Shown here piece by piece: positions 1 to 8,282 of a stretch of DNA of 17,784 nucleotides; position 1 is the first letter of the stretch; each line of letters starts with the position of its first letter. The translations under genes and the position numbers were made by a program. The DNA lies in assembly GCA_027064745.1 (NCBI GenBank), contig JAMOPD010000086.1:1-17784 (forward strand), read 5' to 3'. The notes below the pieces were generated by a model. The model made no database searches, was not told the origin of the DNA, and worked only from the letters and a program-made list of their open reading frames with translations. Origin of the DNA: Thermococcaceae archaeon. GTDB taxonomy: Archaea > Methanobacteriota_B > Thermococci > Thermococcales > Thermococcaceae.

Positions 1-1174
<1,174 letters not shown>

Positions 1175-1196
1175 TCAGAATAAAACAGAAAAGGAG

Positions 1197-1766
1197 CTAT
1201 GTTTTCCACCGCGGATTATCCACGATTTTAACTTTCCCCTTATCCTCAATGACAAGCTTTGAGAAGCCTTTCTCCTTTATACTACCATAGTCATGACCGG
1301 CATCTGCTGGATATACTGCAAGGAATATGAAAGGTTCACCACCAGTATTAACTGTTCTGTGGGCCCAATAAGGGGGAACGTAAACTACAGCCCCTGGCTC
1401 CATCGGAACCCATTCCGCCTTTCCTTCAGGCGTCTGAAGAAGCATTCCACCGGTTCCTTTTATTGCATAGTATATCTCCGCCCTATCCGCCTTGGAGTGA
1501 TAGTGGCCCTTGGTGAAGAAGAACTCCTTTCCAACCTTGCCCGGATAGAGAACAGTGGTAGCAAAGTTCAAATCTCCATCTTTTTCTTCCTGCTCAACCG
1601 CGTAGACTTCATAAACCACAGGATCTTCTCTAAGAAGCTCATTGTATGCTTCTTCATCGATGAAGTATCCCTTTAGATCGCTTAGATGCCTAACGAGTTT
1701 TTTTGCACCTGGAATCACACCTGTCTCAAGATTAATACTTATTCCAAGAGGTTTCTTATACTCCAT
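1197..1766 (-). CDS. pgiA: Phosphoglucose isomerase, archaeal cupin type
   Basis: Cupin-type phosphoglucose isomerase interconverts glucose-6-phosphate and fructose-6-phosphate using a bound divalent metal. It is unrelated to the bacterial/eukaryotic enzyme. The cupin signature is clear: GHYHSKADRAEIYY supplies two His and one Glu metal ligands, and YVPPYWAHRTVN supplies the last His. EEKDGDLNFATTVLYPGKVG and YPADAGHDYGSI also match the Pyrococcus protein. I chose the ATG at 1766, giving 189 residues, the remembered P. furiosus length. It has GGTGAT four bases upstream, the same spacing as glkA, and the N-terminus MEYKKPLG aligns with the known start. TTG at 1778 and ATG at 1772 are alternatives. 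glkA follows on the same strand; a T-rich stretch just past the stop (about 1170-1196) may terminate transcription. Confidence 0.96.
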   Translation of the reverse strand: MEYKKPLGISINLETGVIPGAKKLVRHLSDLKGYFIDEEAYNELLREDPVVYEVYAVEQEEKDGDLNFATTVLYPGKVGKEFFFTKGHYHSKADRAEIYYAIKGTGGMLLQTPEGKAEWVPMEPGAVVYVPPYWAHRTVNTGGEPFIFLAVYPADAGHDYGSIKEKGFSKLVIEDKGKVKIVDNPRWKT

Positions 1767-1796
1767 CTCCATCACCAATGAAAAGTCTTTTCATAC

Positions 1797-1835
1797 CTAT
1801 TTAACTTTTCCCGTCGTATATCACTGGAGGTGTTA
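1797..1835 (-). promoter_or_regulatory. pgiA promoter: Thermococcales glycolytic motif upstream of TATA box
   Basis: On the minus strand TAACAC-CTCCA-GTGATA (1835 to 1819) matches 11 of 12 fixed positions of TATCAC-N5-GTGATA. It is followed 13 nt later by the TATA-like GTTAAATAG (1805 to 1797). Transcription would start near 1779, giving a leader of about 12 nt. The motif lies upstream of the TATA box, the arrangement associated with activation, the opposite of glkA. Its first three bases are the stop codon of the upstream protease gene. Confidence 0.8.
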
Positions 1836-2438
1836 AAGTATGCTCCTAAAGAGGTAAGCCACGCCTATCGCTATAGCCCAGTAGCCAGTGTTCCATCTCA
1901 AGACTTTATACCCATCTAAGGGAGGTATCGGCAGGAGATTGAAAAACGCTAGCCATAGGTTTACAACCGCTGTATATCTCAATACTGCCCATGAAATTGT
2001 ATAGGGGGTTAAATAATACTTCGAAATAACCCCAGCAACTATTCCTACGATTATATTAGTTAGAGGGCCAGCCAAGCTGATTTTGCCATAAGCTTCTTTA
2101 TCCTCCCAATACTGATAGGGAGCGTATATGTAGACTGCTCCGAGAGCAGCGAACACCCATGAATGCCCTGTAGTGAGTTTCGTTAAAATAGCAACTCCAA
2201 GGGCGAGAATAATCCCAAAATCCCATCTTTTGTAGAATGCGACATACCCATATTTTCTAGCTATTTGTCTGTGAGCGAGTTCGTGGAAGATAAATGCAGT
2301 AACAACGGCTGGTACTACATAAAGAATAGCCTTAGCTTCGAAATTCGAAAAAACAAACACCAGAACTATAAAAGATATCAGAAGGTCTTCTATTTCCTGC
2401 TGTTTGGAATCTTCTATTTTAATTCCCGAAAGGCTCAT
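1833..2438 (-). CDS. M50-family (site-2-type) intramembrane metalloprotease
   Basis: A 201-residue polytopic membrane protein with both M50 zinc-protease signatures: the HELAH motif (residues 52-56, HExxH) inside a hydrophobic segment, and NLLPIPPLDG (167-176), whose Asp175 should be the third zinc ligand. Several hydrophobic segments are visible (about 20-50, 75-105, 122-140, 150-170, 185-200). M50 proteases cleave substrates within or next to the membrane; the substrate here is unknown. There is no PDZ or CBS domain, so this is a minimal form. The ATG at 2438 overlaps the stop of the upstream KH gene as ATGA, so the two are probably translationally coupled. The stop codon forms the first three bases of the pgiA glycolytic motif. 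Confidence 0.88.
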   Translation of the reverse strand: MSLSGIKIEDSKQQEIEDLLISFIVLVFVFSNFEAKAILYVVPAVVTAFIFHELAHRQIARKYGYVAFYKRWDFGIILALGVAILTKLTTGHSWVFAALGAVYIYAPYQYWEDKEAYGKISLAGPLTNIIVGIVAGVISKYYLTPYTISWAVLRYTAVVNLWLAFFNLLPIPPLDGYKVLRWNTGYWAIAIGVAYLFRSIL

Positions 2439-2620
2439 CTACCTTTCACCTCAATCCTCTTGCCGAGCACAAGCTCAGCGGCTTTGACTGCTGTTCCTCC
2501 ACTGCCCACTGCTATTTTTACTTGATCCTTGGGAACATAAACTATTATTTCATCATCTTTATATTCAATCTCCAAAATCTCAACACGAAGCATTTTCCTA
2601 AGGTGTTCTTTTACATCCAT
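2435..2620 (-). CDS. Small single-KH-domain protein (NusA-like KH)
   Basis: A 61-residue protein that is little more than one KH fold. The segment VKIAVGSGGTAVKAAELVLG carries the GxxG RNA-binding loop at about residues 39-42, with the flanking helix pattern of NusA-type KH domains. It probably binds RNA; its target is unknown. Archaeal NusA has two KH domains and is over twice as long, so this is not NusA itself. I chose the ATG at 2620 because GGGGGAT precedes it and the conserved part starts there; the in-frame upstream extension runs through the promoter. It is followed immediately (ATGA overlap) by the M50 protease gene. Confidence 0.8.
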   Translation of the reverse strand: MDVKEHLRKMLRVEILEIEYKDDEIIVYVPKDQVKIAVGSGGTAVKAAELVLGKRIEVKGR

Positions 2621-2650
2621 AGCTATCCCCCGATACAAGTTCGAAAAAAG

Positions 2651-2661
2651 AAATATAAATG
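2651..2661 (-). promoter_or_regulatory. TATA box of the KH/M50 operon
   Basis: Minus-strand CATTTATATTT (2661 to 2651) lies about 36 nt before the KH ATG. Predicted transcription start is near 2630, with a roughly 10-nt leader containing the GGGGGAT ribosome binding site. Confidence 0.65.
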
Positions 2662-2678
2662 TAACGAAATCAGGTGAC

Positions 2679-2737
2679 ATACTGTCAGGATACCCCGTGA
2701 GCTGATAGTAAATCCGATATAATTATCCTGACAGTAT
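2679..2737. repeat. 59-bp inverted-repeat element with perfect 14-bp arms
   Basis: ATACTGTCAGGATA (2679-2692) and its exact reverse complement TATCCTGACAGTAT (2724-2737) flank a 31-nt core. The right arm ends one base from the stop codon of the zinc-ribbon gene, so the hairpin could also act in 3'-end formation. The arms resemble those at 8142-8220 and 13760-13775, suggesting a short non-autonomous element or collapsed insertion-sequence ends. No target-site duplication is convincing. Confidence 0.7.
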
Positions 2738-2738
2738 C

Positions 2739-2915
2739 TCAGTCGAAGTCCCATATTGTCCTTCCTTTGTAGAACATCATAACATAGCCACAGTTTCTGC
2801 AGATGACTATTTTGACCTTGTGGGCTGTAAAGCCCCATTTGCTATCGAGCTTCCCCTCCTCAACCTGAAAATCTGTTCCCCCACAGAGAGGGCATTTAAG
2901 ATGCATGCGCTCCAT
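2739..2915 (-). CDS. Small zinc-ribbon protein, 58 aa
   Basis: A short gene read directly from the sequence. The protein carries two CxxC knuckles, CPLC (residues 8-11) and CRNC (39-42), spaced as in a single zinc ribbon, and ends GRTIWDFD. Thermococcales have many such small putative nucleic-acid-binding zinc ribbons; the specific role is unknown. The ATG at 2915 has GGTGAT three bases upstream; an internal ATG at 2906 would give 55 residues. It starts 18 nt after the traB-like stop with no obvious promoter of its own, so it is probably the last gene of the rnz/traB-like operon. The 14-bp inverted repeat lies immediately after its stop. Confidence 0.82.
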   Translation of the reverse strand: MERMHLKCPLCGGTDFQVEEGKLDSKWGFTAHKVKIVICRNCGYVMMFYKGRTIWDFD

Positions 2916-2933
2916 GAGATCACCGTAATTATA

Positions 2934-3614
2934 TTACAAGGTAGGTATAAAACGTTTTTCTTTTTCCGAGTTGAGAATTCGCTCAATGCCTGCTTTATGT
3001 CCCAGACCAACAACCGCAACAACACGGGGCTTTTTAACACCATGCATCTTGAGAGAATCCACAATTGATACTAGGTTTTTTGCCATGATTTCGTTCCTCT
3101 CCTCCACAAGAACGCGGTATAGGTAGGGATACCTTCTTTTGAACTGCATCATCATAGCCTTGTACTCTCTCATAACATCAGACCCCTCTAACTTCACAGG
3201 TACGAAAACTGCCAGACTCTCAAACAGCAACATGAGCTTTTCCCTCACGGGTGCATTGAGAATCTTTGTCATTATCAGATTGATATCTTCATCTATCAGG
3301 AACAGAGGGATGCCTAGTCTCTCAGCCAGATTTATGGCCTCCAGCATCTCCCCACCCGGCATCATCCCAAATTCCTCCCCAAGCTTCTCCTCCACCCTAG
3401 CAAGGATATAAGCGAAAAACCCCCTGCGCCCAAGTTTCAGTGCGTCCCCAAAATTCATTCTCTGTTTTGATTTTATCGAGAGAAATCTTGGTCTGTCAAG
3501 TTCTACAGCAATTCCATGAGGTTTTTCACGAAGAATCAGCTCTCTAACGTTCTCCCTACTTTCAGGAGAAACATGCATCGTCCCAATAACCTTAACATAT
3601 CGAAGATAGCTCAT
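2934..3614 (-). CDS. TraB-family protein, short form without membrane domain
   Basis: A 226-residue protein with TraB/PrgY-family signatures: GTMH (residues 11-14), AVELD (36-40), the ERN..MAKN segment in the second half, and GLGH (203-206). The family shares the EreA/ChaN-like fold and is suspected to be hydrolytic or regulatory; biochemical function in archaea is not established. Many archaeal members are longer and have a C-terminal membrane region; this one stops soon after GLGH with no hydrophobic segment, so it should be soluble. The start is the ATG at 3614, preceded by GGTGAGG; an in-frame GTG lies at 3623. It overlaps the 3' end of rnz by 23 bp and is read in the same direction, implying co-translation. 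Confidence 0.82.
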   Translation of the reverse strand: MSYLRYVKVIGTMHVSPESRENVRELILREKPHGIAVELDRPRFLSIKSKQRMNFGDALKLGRRGFFAYILARVEEKLGEEFGMMPGGEMLEAINLAERLGIPLFLIDEDINLIMTKILNAPVREKLMLLFESLAVFVPVKLEGSDVMREYKAMMMQFKRRYPYLYRVLVEERNEIMAKNLVSIVDSLKMHGVKKPRVVAVVGLGHKAGIERILNSEKEKRFIPTL

Positions 3615-4515
3615 AACCCTCACCGCTCAGCTTCACAACATCAAAGTCCTGTGGTATTATAAAGTTATAGCGGCACAGCTCTTCCGCCTTGGAGAAGTAC
3701 TCTTCAAAGCTGTAGCGGGGTGCTCGGTGAAAGAGAGCTAAAAGTTTAGCCTTTGACTTTTCAGCCATCTCACATGCTTCCTCCACGGTTGTGTGGTAGC
3801 TCTCTCCTCTATCCTCTGGGCTAAGATAGGTTGCCTCATGGATGAGCAGATCAGCATTTTCCCCGAACAGCCTGACCCTCCCGCATGGCTCTGTGTCGCC
3901 AGTATAAACGATCTTAACCCCTCTCTTCTTCGGGCCAGTGACATCCTCCAAGCGAATTACACGGCCGTTCAGCTCTATTTTACCTTCCCGCTCAAGCTTT
4001 CCAAGAAGAGGGCCTTCGTTCAGGCCATACTCAGCGAGCTTTTCGGGGAGGAACTTCCCCCTCCTGTCATTTTCTCTGAAGACATAGCCCAGAGCGGGGA
4101 TTCCGTGTTCCACTTTGAAGCTCCAGATTTCATAACCCTTGAACTTCAGCCTCGCCTCACCTAGCTCGTGCACATGAATTGGAAAGTCCGGCCTGAAAAA
4201 TCCGCTCTTCAGAAAGTTCTGAACAAATTCAAAGGTGTATTTCGGTCCGTAGATGTGGAGCGGTTTTTCTCTTTTCCAGAGCGTCATCGTCTGGATCAGA
4301 GCCATCAATCCGAGATAGTGATCGCCGTGGAAATGGGTTATGAAAATCTTTTCAATCTTCATAGGGCTCAGCTTTGCCCTATTCATCTGCCTCATCGTTC
4401 CCTCTCCTACATCGAAGAGAATAATCTCTCCATTATAACGGAGTGCTATGGCCGGAACATTTCTCTCCTTTGTGGGCATTATTCCCCCAGTACCAAGAAA
4501 AATTACCTCAAGCAT
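3592..4515 (-). CDS. rnz: Ribonuclease Z (tRNA 3'-end endonuclease)
   Basis: RNase Z removes 3' trailers from tRNA precursors. This 307-residue protein is the usual length for the short form. The N-terminal MLEVIFLGTGG and FDVGEGTMRQM are typical. The metallo-beta-lactamase motif is HFHGDH (residues 61-66). Further metal-binding positions lie in the VEHGIPALGY region, YTGDTEPC and the LFHRAPRYS segment near the C-terminus, and GGIMPTKERN matches tRNase Z rather than other beta-lactamase-fold enzymes. There is no ribosome binding site before the ATG, and a TATA-like element sits about 25 nt upstream, so the mRNA may be leaderless. It heads an operon with the traB-like and zinc-ribbon genes. 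Confidence 0.95.
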   Translation of the reverse strand: MLEVIFLGTGGIMPTKERNVPAIALRYNGEIILFDVGEGTMRQMNRAKLSPMKIEKIFITHFHGDHYLGLMALIQTMTLWKREKPLHIYGPKYTFEFVQNFLKSGFFRPDFPIHVHELGEARLKFKGYEIWSFKVEHGIPALGYVFRENDRRGKFLPEKLAEYGLNEGPLLGKLEREGKIELNGRVIRLEDVTGPKKRGVKIVYTGDTEPCGRVRLFGENADLLIHEATYLSPEDRGESYHTTVEEACEMAEKSKAKLLALFHRAPRYSFEEYFSKAEELCRYNFIIPQDFDVVKLSGEGYELSSIC

Positions 4516-4534
4516 GATTGGAGATATGAAGGTA

Positions 4535-4545
4535 CAATAAAAAGG
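4535..4545 (-). promoter_or_regulatory. Probable rnz TATA box (leaderless transcript)
   Basis: Minus-strand CCTTTTTATTG (4545 to 4535) is centred about 25 nt before the rnz ATG at 4515, the normal TATA-to-start distance. The intervening bases contain no GGAGG/GGTGA sequence. It lies at the very end of the upstream gene and in the 30-nt spacer. Confidence 0.5.
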
Positions 4546-5730
4546 TTATCGTCTGAGTTTGAAGAGGATAAAAATCAGTCCAATAACCGATATAACACTC
4601 AGGGAGAAGGATATTAAAGTTAAAGGCATATCGCTCCTCTCCTGCGGTCGCCAGAAATCCCTTCTTGAGACATAGATATCAACTGCATAAACATTCTTCT
4701 CCCCAACACCTTCAAGAAGTGTGAAAGGAGATGCTGAGGTGAATCCAGTGAAGACATCGAGATAGTAATCATTCCCCGGAGGGTTACGTCTTCCAACAGT
4801 TATATAGCCTCCGGCAAAGCTTATTTCAACCATCTGGGGACCGGGAGGAAGGACACCCTGACACTTCTTCAGGTGCTTTGAGGTTATACAAACTCTACCC
4901 TTCTCAAGGTAGATTCGGGACTCTACATATCCAGGAGTTCCATGAAAACGCAGCAATGTTATATCTCCTCCGTCATAAAAGAATTCAAGGTTTATCTTAA
5001 ACTCCTTAAAAGGTCCCCAATATCCGAACAAATAAGTAAAGTTCCTAAAAATTGCAATGTACTCATCCCTCATCCTTTTCTCAACAGGTGCTATTCCATA
5101 GGCATACACCTCAAAATCTTTCCAACCTTCAATCTCCAAGCTTATGTTTCCTGAGAGATTGAGATTTCGAGAGTCAATGAACCAGACATTCTCAGAAATA
5201 TGTTGCGGCTTAAAAGTGGCGTTAATAACATCTGACTCTGACTCCAGCTTAACCCTCAAGTTTGCAGAGGATATCGGGGTTTCATTTTCAGTCAGCAGTG
5301 TGGAGACTATGTATATACCAACAATCGGCCATGGAGAACTTATCCTAAAAGTTTTCCTGTTTTTATCGGCTGGTATTAAGACGAGCCTTTTTCGCCATGT
5401 GTATAGTCTTCCGATTACATGCATGTCAAGGTTGATCCTCGGAGTCAGATTAAATTTAACTTTGCAAGGAGCAATTAATAGGACTGAAACATTCCCTCCA
5501 ATATGAGGTTCAAGTTCAATACTCCCACTGGGTAAAGAAAGAGCTTTGACACTGCTCCCGCTACTCCAGTTTAAAATGAGGAGGGCTTCACCAGAGCAGT
5601 TTGCCGTATAGTTCAGATAAATATTTTCAAAGATATAGCCCCCCGGTGCCTCTATATTCTGAGTGTAACTCCATGCAGATACAGATGACAGAAGGAAGAG
5701 TATCACAAACACTGCACCATACTTCTTCAC
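4546..5730 (-). CDS. Secreted, C-terminally membrane-anchored protein, unknown function (third of three)
   Basis: I do not recognise this 394-residue protein. It has an N-terminal signal peptide (basic MKK, hydrophobic core to about residue 18) and one C-terminal transmembrane helix (about 367-390) ending FKLRR, so almost all of it should face outside the cell. The body looks beta-rich and has many N-x-S/T sequons. About residues 240-360 resemble the C-terminal regions of the two upstream proteins: FFYDGGD, then GRVC and KKC as a cysteine pair, then PPGPQMVEISFAGGY. That region may be a concanavalin-A-like sandwich, but this is inference. The start is a GTG overlapping the upstream stop as GTGA, with AGGAGG eight bases before it. 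The operon ends with this gene; rnz has its own promoter. Confidence 0.82.
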   Translation of the reverse strand: MKKYGAVFVILFLLSSVSAWSYTQNIEAPGGYIFENIYLNYTANCSGEALLILNWSSGSSVKALSLPSGSIELEPHIGGNVSVLLIAPCKVKFNLTPRINLDMHVIGRLYTWRKRLVLIPADKNRKTFRISSPWPIVGIYIVSTLLTENETPISSANLRVKLESESDVINATFKPQHISENVWFIDSRNLNLSGNISLEIEGWKDFEVYAYGIAPVEKRMRDEYIAIFRNFTYLFGYWGPFKEFKINLEFFYDGGDITLLRFHGTPGYVESRIYLEKGRVCITSKHLKKCQGVLPPGPQMVEISFAGGYITVGRRNPPGNDYYLDVFTGFTSASPFTLLEGVGEKNVYAVDIYVSRRDFWRPQERSDMPLTLISFSLSVISVIGLIFILFKLRR

Positions 5731-6995
5731 CGTCTCAACCTCCTTAGGTTGAGTACGATGGAAACTATTAAAGCCACAGCAGATAAACCTAAGGCAATGT
5801 CCTTTTTTCTTTCATCGGATGGCACAATGTAGTAATCTGGATTTCTCTTCAATCCAGCATCAAAACTTATTAAGCTGAAGTTCCCGTCACCTCCGAGGTA
5901 CCAGAGCCTTATCCCCGAATCTACTTCAAGATCCTCAAAGATATAAACATCATCAACCAGCATGTTTAGATACCGTCTTCCATCAGGACTTCTGCTCAGT
6001 AAGAGCCGCAACTCATGAATACCATTTCCGGGAATTTCCACACAGTTCTTTTTTCTCCATTTACCAGGAATGTGTAGTTCAGCACAGGCTTTGTTGTCAT
6101 CAATATACACCCGTGAGTCCTCACCGGTTATGAAATCAAAAGTTAGAATTTTTCCCTTTCCAGAAAACCATACCTTAATTGTACCTTCGTCCCATGTTAT
6201 ACCTTTTAACGGGAGTATGAAATATATGATCCCCTCTTTTTTATAAAGCAGATCCTCATTGATAGGTCTTATTTCAGAGAAATAATAAGCCCTTGCTTCA
6301 ATGCCAGTATTGGATGGAACATTAAGCATTAAATCAACTTTTCCTTTTGCATTTTCTCCTGGAATCCATATCCAGCCCTTTTTTACTGGGACTGTGAAGT
6401 TTCTTTTTCCACCCTCCCACTTTATAATTCCATAAACTTTCTTTCCCTCATAGTTGTAAAGTCTGAGCCTCACTCCTAGAAGCTTTCCAGAAGTATTGAA
6501 GTGAATGAGTGATTGAGTGTCTTTCACAATATCCAAAATCCATGCATTTTCAATGCTTCTGTTTGTTCTGACCACAAGATGCCTCAGTCTATCAAGGTTG
6601 ATACTGAGATATAGGGTGTAATCAAGAGGTTTAACCTTGCATGGAAAGCTTATGTTTGCGTAGACATCAAATTCACCTTTGAGATTATCCAAGGGTATTA
6701 CAAACTTTCCTATATACCCCCATTTAGACGTTAAAACCCATTTGACACTAACATTTCCTCTCTCCACGGTCCCTTGGTACTGAATTATACTGTAAGAGAG
6801 TGATGCATTGCAGGTTCTGTTAGAAGCAAAGGTTAGCGTGAGCCATATGGCATCATACTCCGGGGGGACATTTACATGAACTGAAAAGGTTCTGCTATTA
6901 TTTAACTTTCCTCCCATTGTTTTTGAAAACTGAAAGGAATAGCTCAGCTGAACTAAAAGCAGAAAAAGTATGATAGATAAGACCAGCCGCTTCAT
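5727..6995 (-). CDS. Secreted, C-terminally membrane-anchored protein, unknown function (second of three)
   Basis: A 422-residue protein of unknown function. The signal peptide is MKRLVLSIILFLLLVQLSYS; the C-terminus has one membrane helix (about 398-415) followed by the basic tail NLRRLRR. The extracellular part is beta-rich, with many N-x-S/T sequons and a motif WIWIPGENAKG near the middle. Its C-terminal third contains NKAC, KNCVEIPGNG and HELRLLLSR, which appear to correspond to the paired-cysteine, PG-turn and strand pattern in the neighbouring proteins. I chose the ATG at 6995, which overlaps the upstream stop as ATGA and has GGTGGAGG just before it; a GTG nine bases upstream is the alternative. 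Tight overlaps on both sides indicate an obligate operon. Confidence 0.83.
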   Translation of the reverse strand: MKRLVLSIILFLLLVQLSYSFQFSKTMGGKLNNSRTFSVHVNVPPEYDAIWLTLTFASNRTCNASLSYSIIQYQGTVERGNVSVKWVLTSKWGYIGKFVIPLDNLKGEFDVYANISFPCKVKPLDYTLYLSINLDRLRHLVVRTNRSIENAWILDIVKDTQSLIHFNTSGKLLGVRLRLYNYEGKKVYGIIKWEGGKRNFTVPVKKGWIWIPGENAKGKVDLMLNVPSNTGIEARAYYFSEIRPINEDLLYKKEGIIYFILPLKGITWDEGTIKVWFSGKGKILTFDFITGEDSRVYIDDNKACAELHIPGKWRKKNCVEIPGNGIHELRLLLSRSPDGRRYLNMLVDDVYIFEDLEVDSGIRLWYLGGDGNFSLISFDAGLKRNPDYYIVPSDERKKDIALGLSAVALIVSIVLNLRRLRR

Positions 6996-7984
6996 CTCCT
7001 CCACCGTACCGCCAATATCAGAGCAATCACAATCGCAACAGCAAAGACGAAGTATCCATATTTGTCTTCGGAAGTATAGAAGGTTTCTGATGGCGAACCT
7101 TCAACACCATAAAAGCTCACGTTGCTTAAGATTCCACCGAGGGATGCCAGATAGAGAGGGTGCACCACATGAACAGATTTCTCAAACACAATTTCATTCT
7201 CATCCGTATTTTTAAGAACTCTGAGGGATAGGTTTCCTCCTTGAAACTTCATATTTATTTTGTAGATACCTGGAGAAAGCGTGGTATTTTCTTCATAACA
7301 CTCACAATATTTCTCAGCCAGACAAACTTTTCCATTATTGATGCTGAATATAGGACAAGAATCGCTTTTCCATCCATTCACGATGTCCTCGTAACCACCA
7401 TCATAGAGATATGTAAAGTTAAGTTCAAACTCCCTCCAGTAAGTCTTATTTGCAAATTCAAGCTCTTCAGCTCTCATTTCTTTCTCAAGACGCCTGTATG
7501 GATGGATAAGCATTAACGGCAGATCTTTCGGATTGAGTTTTGATGTAACAAAAATGAAATCCTTAGCAGTAACCTCACAGTTCTTAGCTTTCATAGTTAT
7601 GTTGAATGTATAGGGTCCTCTACTGAGGTTGTAATGTCTGGAATAGAGATCAGGTTCAAACATCTGGAGGTACAGCGTTCCATTTGCTCCTGGCCCTTCC
7701 CCATAGCTCACATAAAACTTTCTTCCATTCCCGTCCACAAGTGTTATCTCATTATTAAAGCTGCAGTCTCCAATGGCAGAAACGAGGATTCCAGCCCAGT
7801 ATAGATAATCACTCGTGTTTAGCATGTAACCATGCCATTCGAAAGTCATATTCCCTAATCTGCCCCAAGAGAATGTAGGTTTCTCGATGATATTATAGTT
7901 ATTCGTGGAAAAAGTGAAGCTGTATGCACTAACAGAAGACAGTGACAGTATAATGAGCATCAATACCAATAGAAGTTTTCTCAT
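6992..7984 (-). CDS. Secreted, C-terminally membrane-anchored protein, unknown function (first of three)
   Basis: First gene of a three-gene operon; 330 residues, family not recognised. The signal peptide is MRKLLLVLMLIILSLSSVSA, with likely cleavage after residue 20. A single C-terminal helix (about 311-326) ends AVRWRR. The region from about 185 to 295 contains FELNFTYLYDGGY, GKVC and CEC cysteines, LSPGIYKINMKFQGG and LASLGGILSNVSFYG, a strand pattern like the ligand-binding sandwich of LamG/concanavalin-A-like domains. It resembles the C-terminal region of the third protein in particular. Six cysteines in the exported part suggest disulfides. The ATG at 7984 is preferred (GGTGG six bases upstream) over the GTG at 7993. 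Confidence 0.83.
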   Translation of the reverse strand: MRKLLLVLMLIILSLSSVSAYSFTFSTNNYNIIEKPTFSWGRLGNMTFEWHGYMLNTSDYLYWAGILVSAIGDCSFNNEITLVDGNGRKFYVSYGEGPGANGTLYLQMFEPDLYSRHYNLSRGPYTFNITMKAKNCEVTAKDFIFVTSKLNPKDLPLMLIHPYRRLEKEMRAEELEFANKTYWREFELNFTYLYDGGYEDIVNGWKSDSCPIFSINNGKVCLAEKYCECYEENTTLSPGIYKINMKFQGGNLSLRVLKNTDENEIVFEKSVHVVHPLYLASLGGILSNVSFYGVEGSPSETFYTSEDKYGYFVFAVAIVIALILAVRWRR

Positions 7985-8029
7985 CCATCCCACCTTCTAT
8001 AATCTTTCATCTTACTTTAGATAATAGAA

Positions 8030-8040
8030 CTTAAAAGCTT
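8030..8040 (-). promoter_or_regulatory. TATA box of the surface-protein operon
   Basis: Minus-strand AAGCTTTTAAG (8040 to 8030) follows an A-rich BRE-like stretch and lies about 50 nt before the ATG at 7984, predicting a leader of about 25 nt. It faces away from the TPR gene promoter at 8240. Confidence 0.55.
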
Positions 8041-8141
8041 TTTTCCTGTGACATAAAGAAATGAAATTGCATACTGTCATAATACGTTTAACAATGGATT
8101 ACCTTCATTCTCCTTAGTAACATTCTCTGCTCTACTCAAAG

Positions 8142-8220
8142 ATACTGTTAGTAGGATAAGTTAGACAGCCCGCATATAGGAGTTATTCTCAGGCGCCCTC
8201 ACAGCTTATCCTAACAGTAT
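8142..8220. repeat. 79-bp MITE-like element in the divergent promoter region
   Basis: Left end ATACTGTTAGTAGGATAAG (8142-8160) and right end CTTATCCTAACAGTAT (8205-8220) are inverted repeats of 16 bp, apart from three extra bases (TAG) in the left arm. Inside the left end, TTAGACAGCCCGC resembles the sequence at 13775-13787 after another end of this type. ACTCAA occurs on both flanks (8134-8139 and 8222-8227), a possible but short target duplication. The element ends 20 bp before the TPR gene TATA box. Confidence 0.75.
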
Positions 8221-8239
8221 GACTCAATATGTCCATAAA

Positions 8240-8249
8240 GTTAAATATC
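8240..8249 (+). promoter_or_regulatory. TATA box of the TPR/GNAT operon
   Basis: GTTAAATATC, about 38 nt before the ATG at 8283. Predicted transcription start is near 8270, leaving a 13-nt leader that holds GAGGTG. Confidence 0.6.
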
Positions 8250-8282
8250 GGCACAGCTAAGATATTTTTGAGGTGCTGGAAA

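Noticed and set aside
4546..7984. Archaeosortase-type C-terminal sorting signals on the three surface proteins
   Set aside because: They have a helix plus basic tail, but no shared PGF, PEF, PIP or VPxxxP motif before the helix.
8071..8079. ATACTGTCA near the surface-protein promoter as another mobile-element end
   Set aside because: Only nine bases match and no partner arm is nearby. A 9-base match, CCTGACAGT, also occurs by chance inside glkA near 214.
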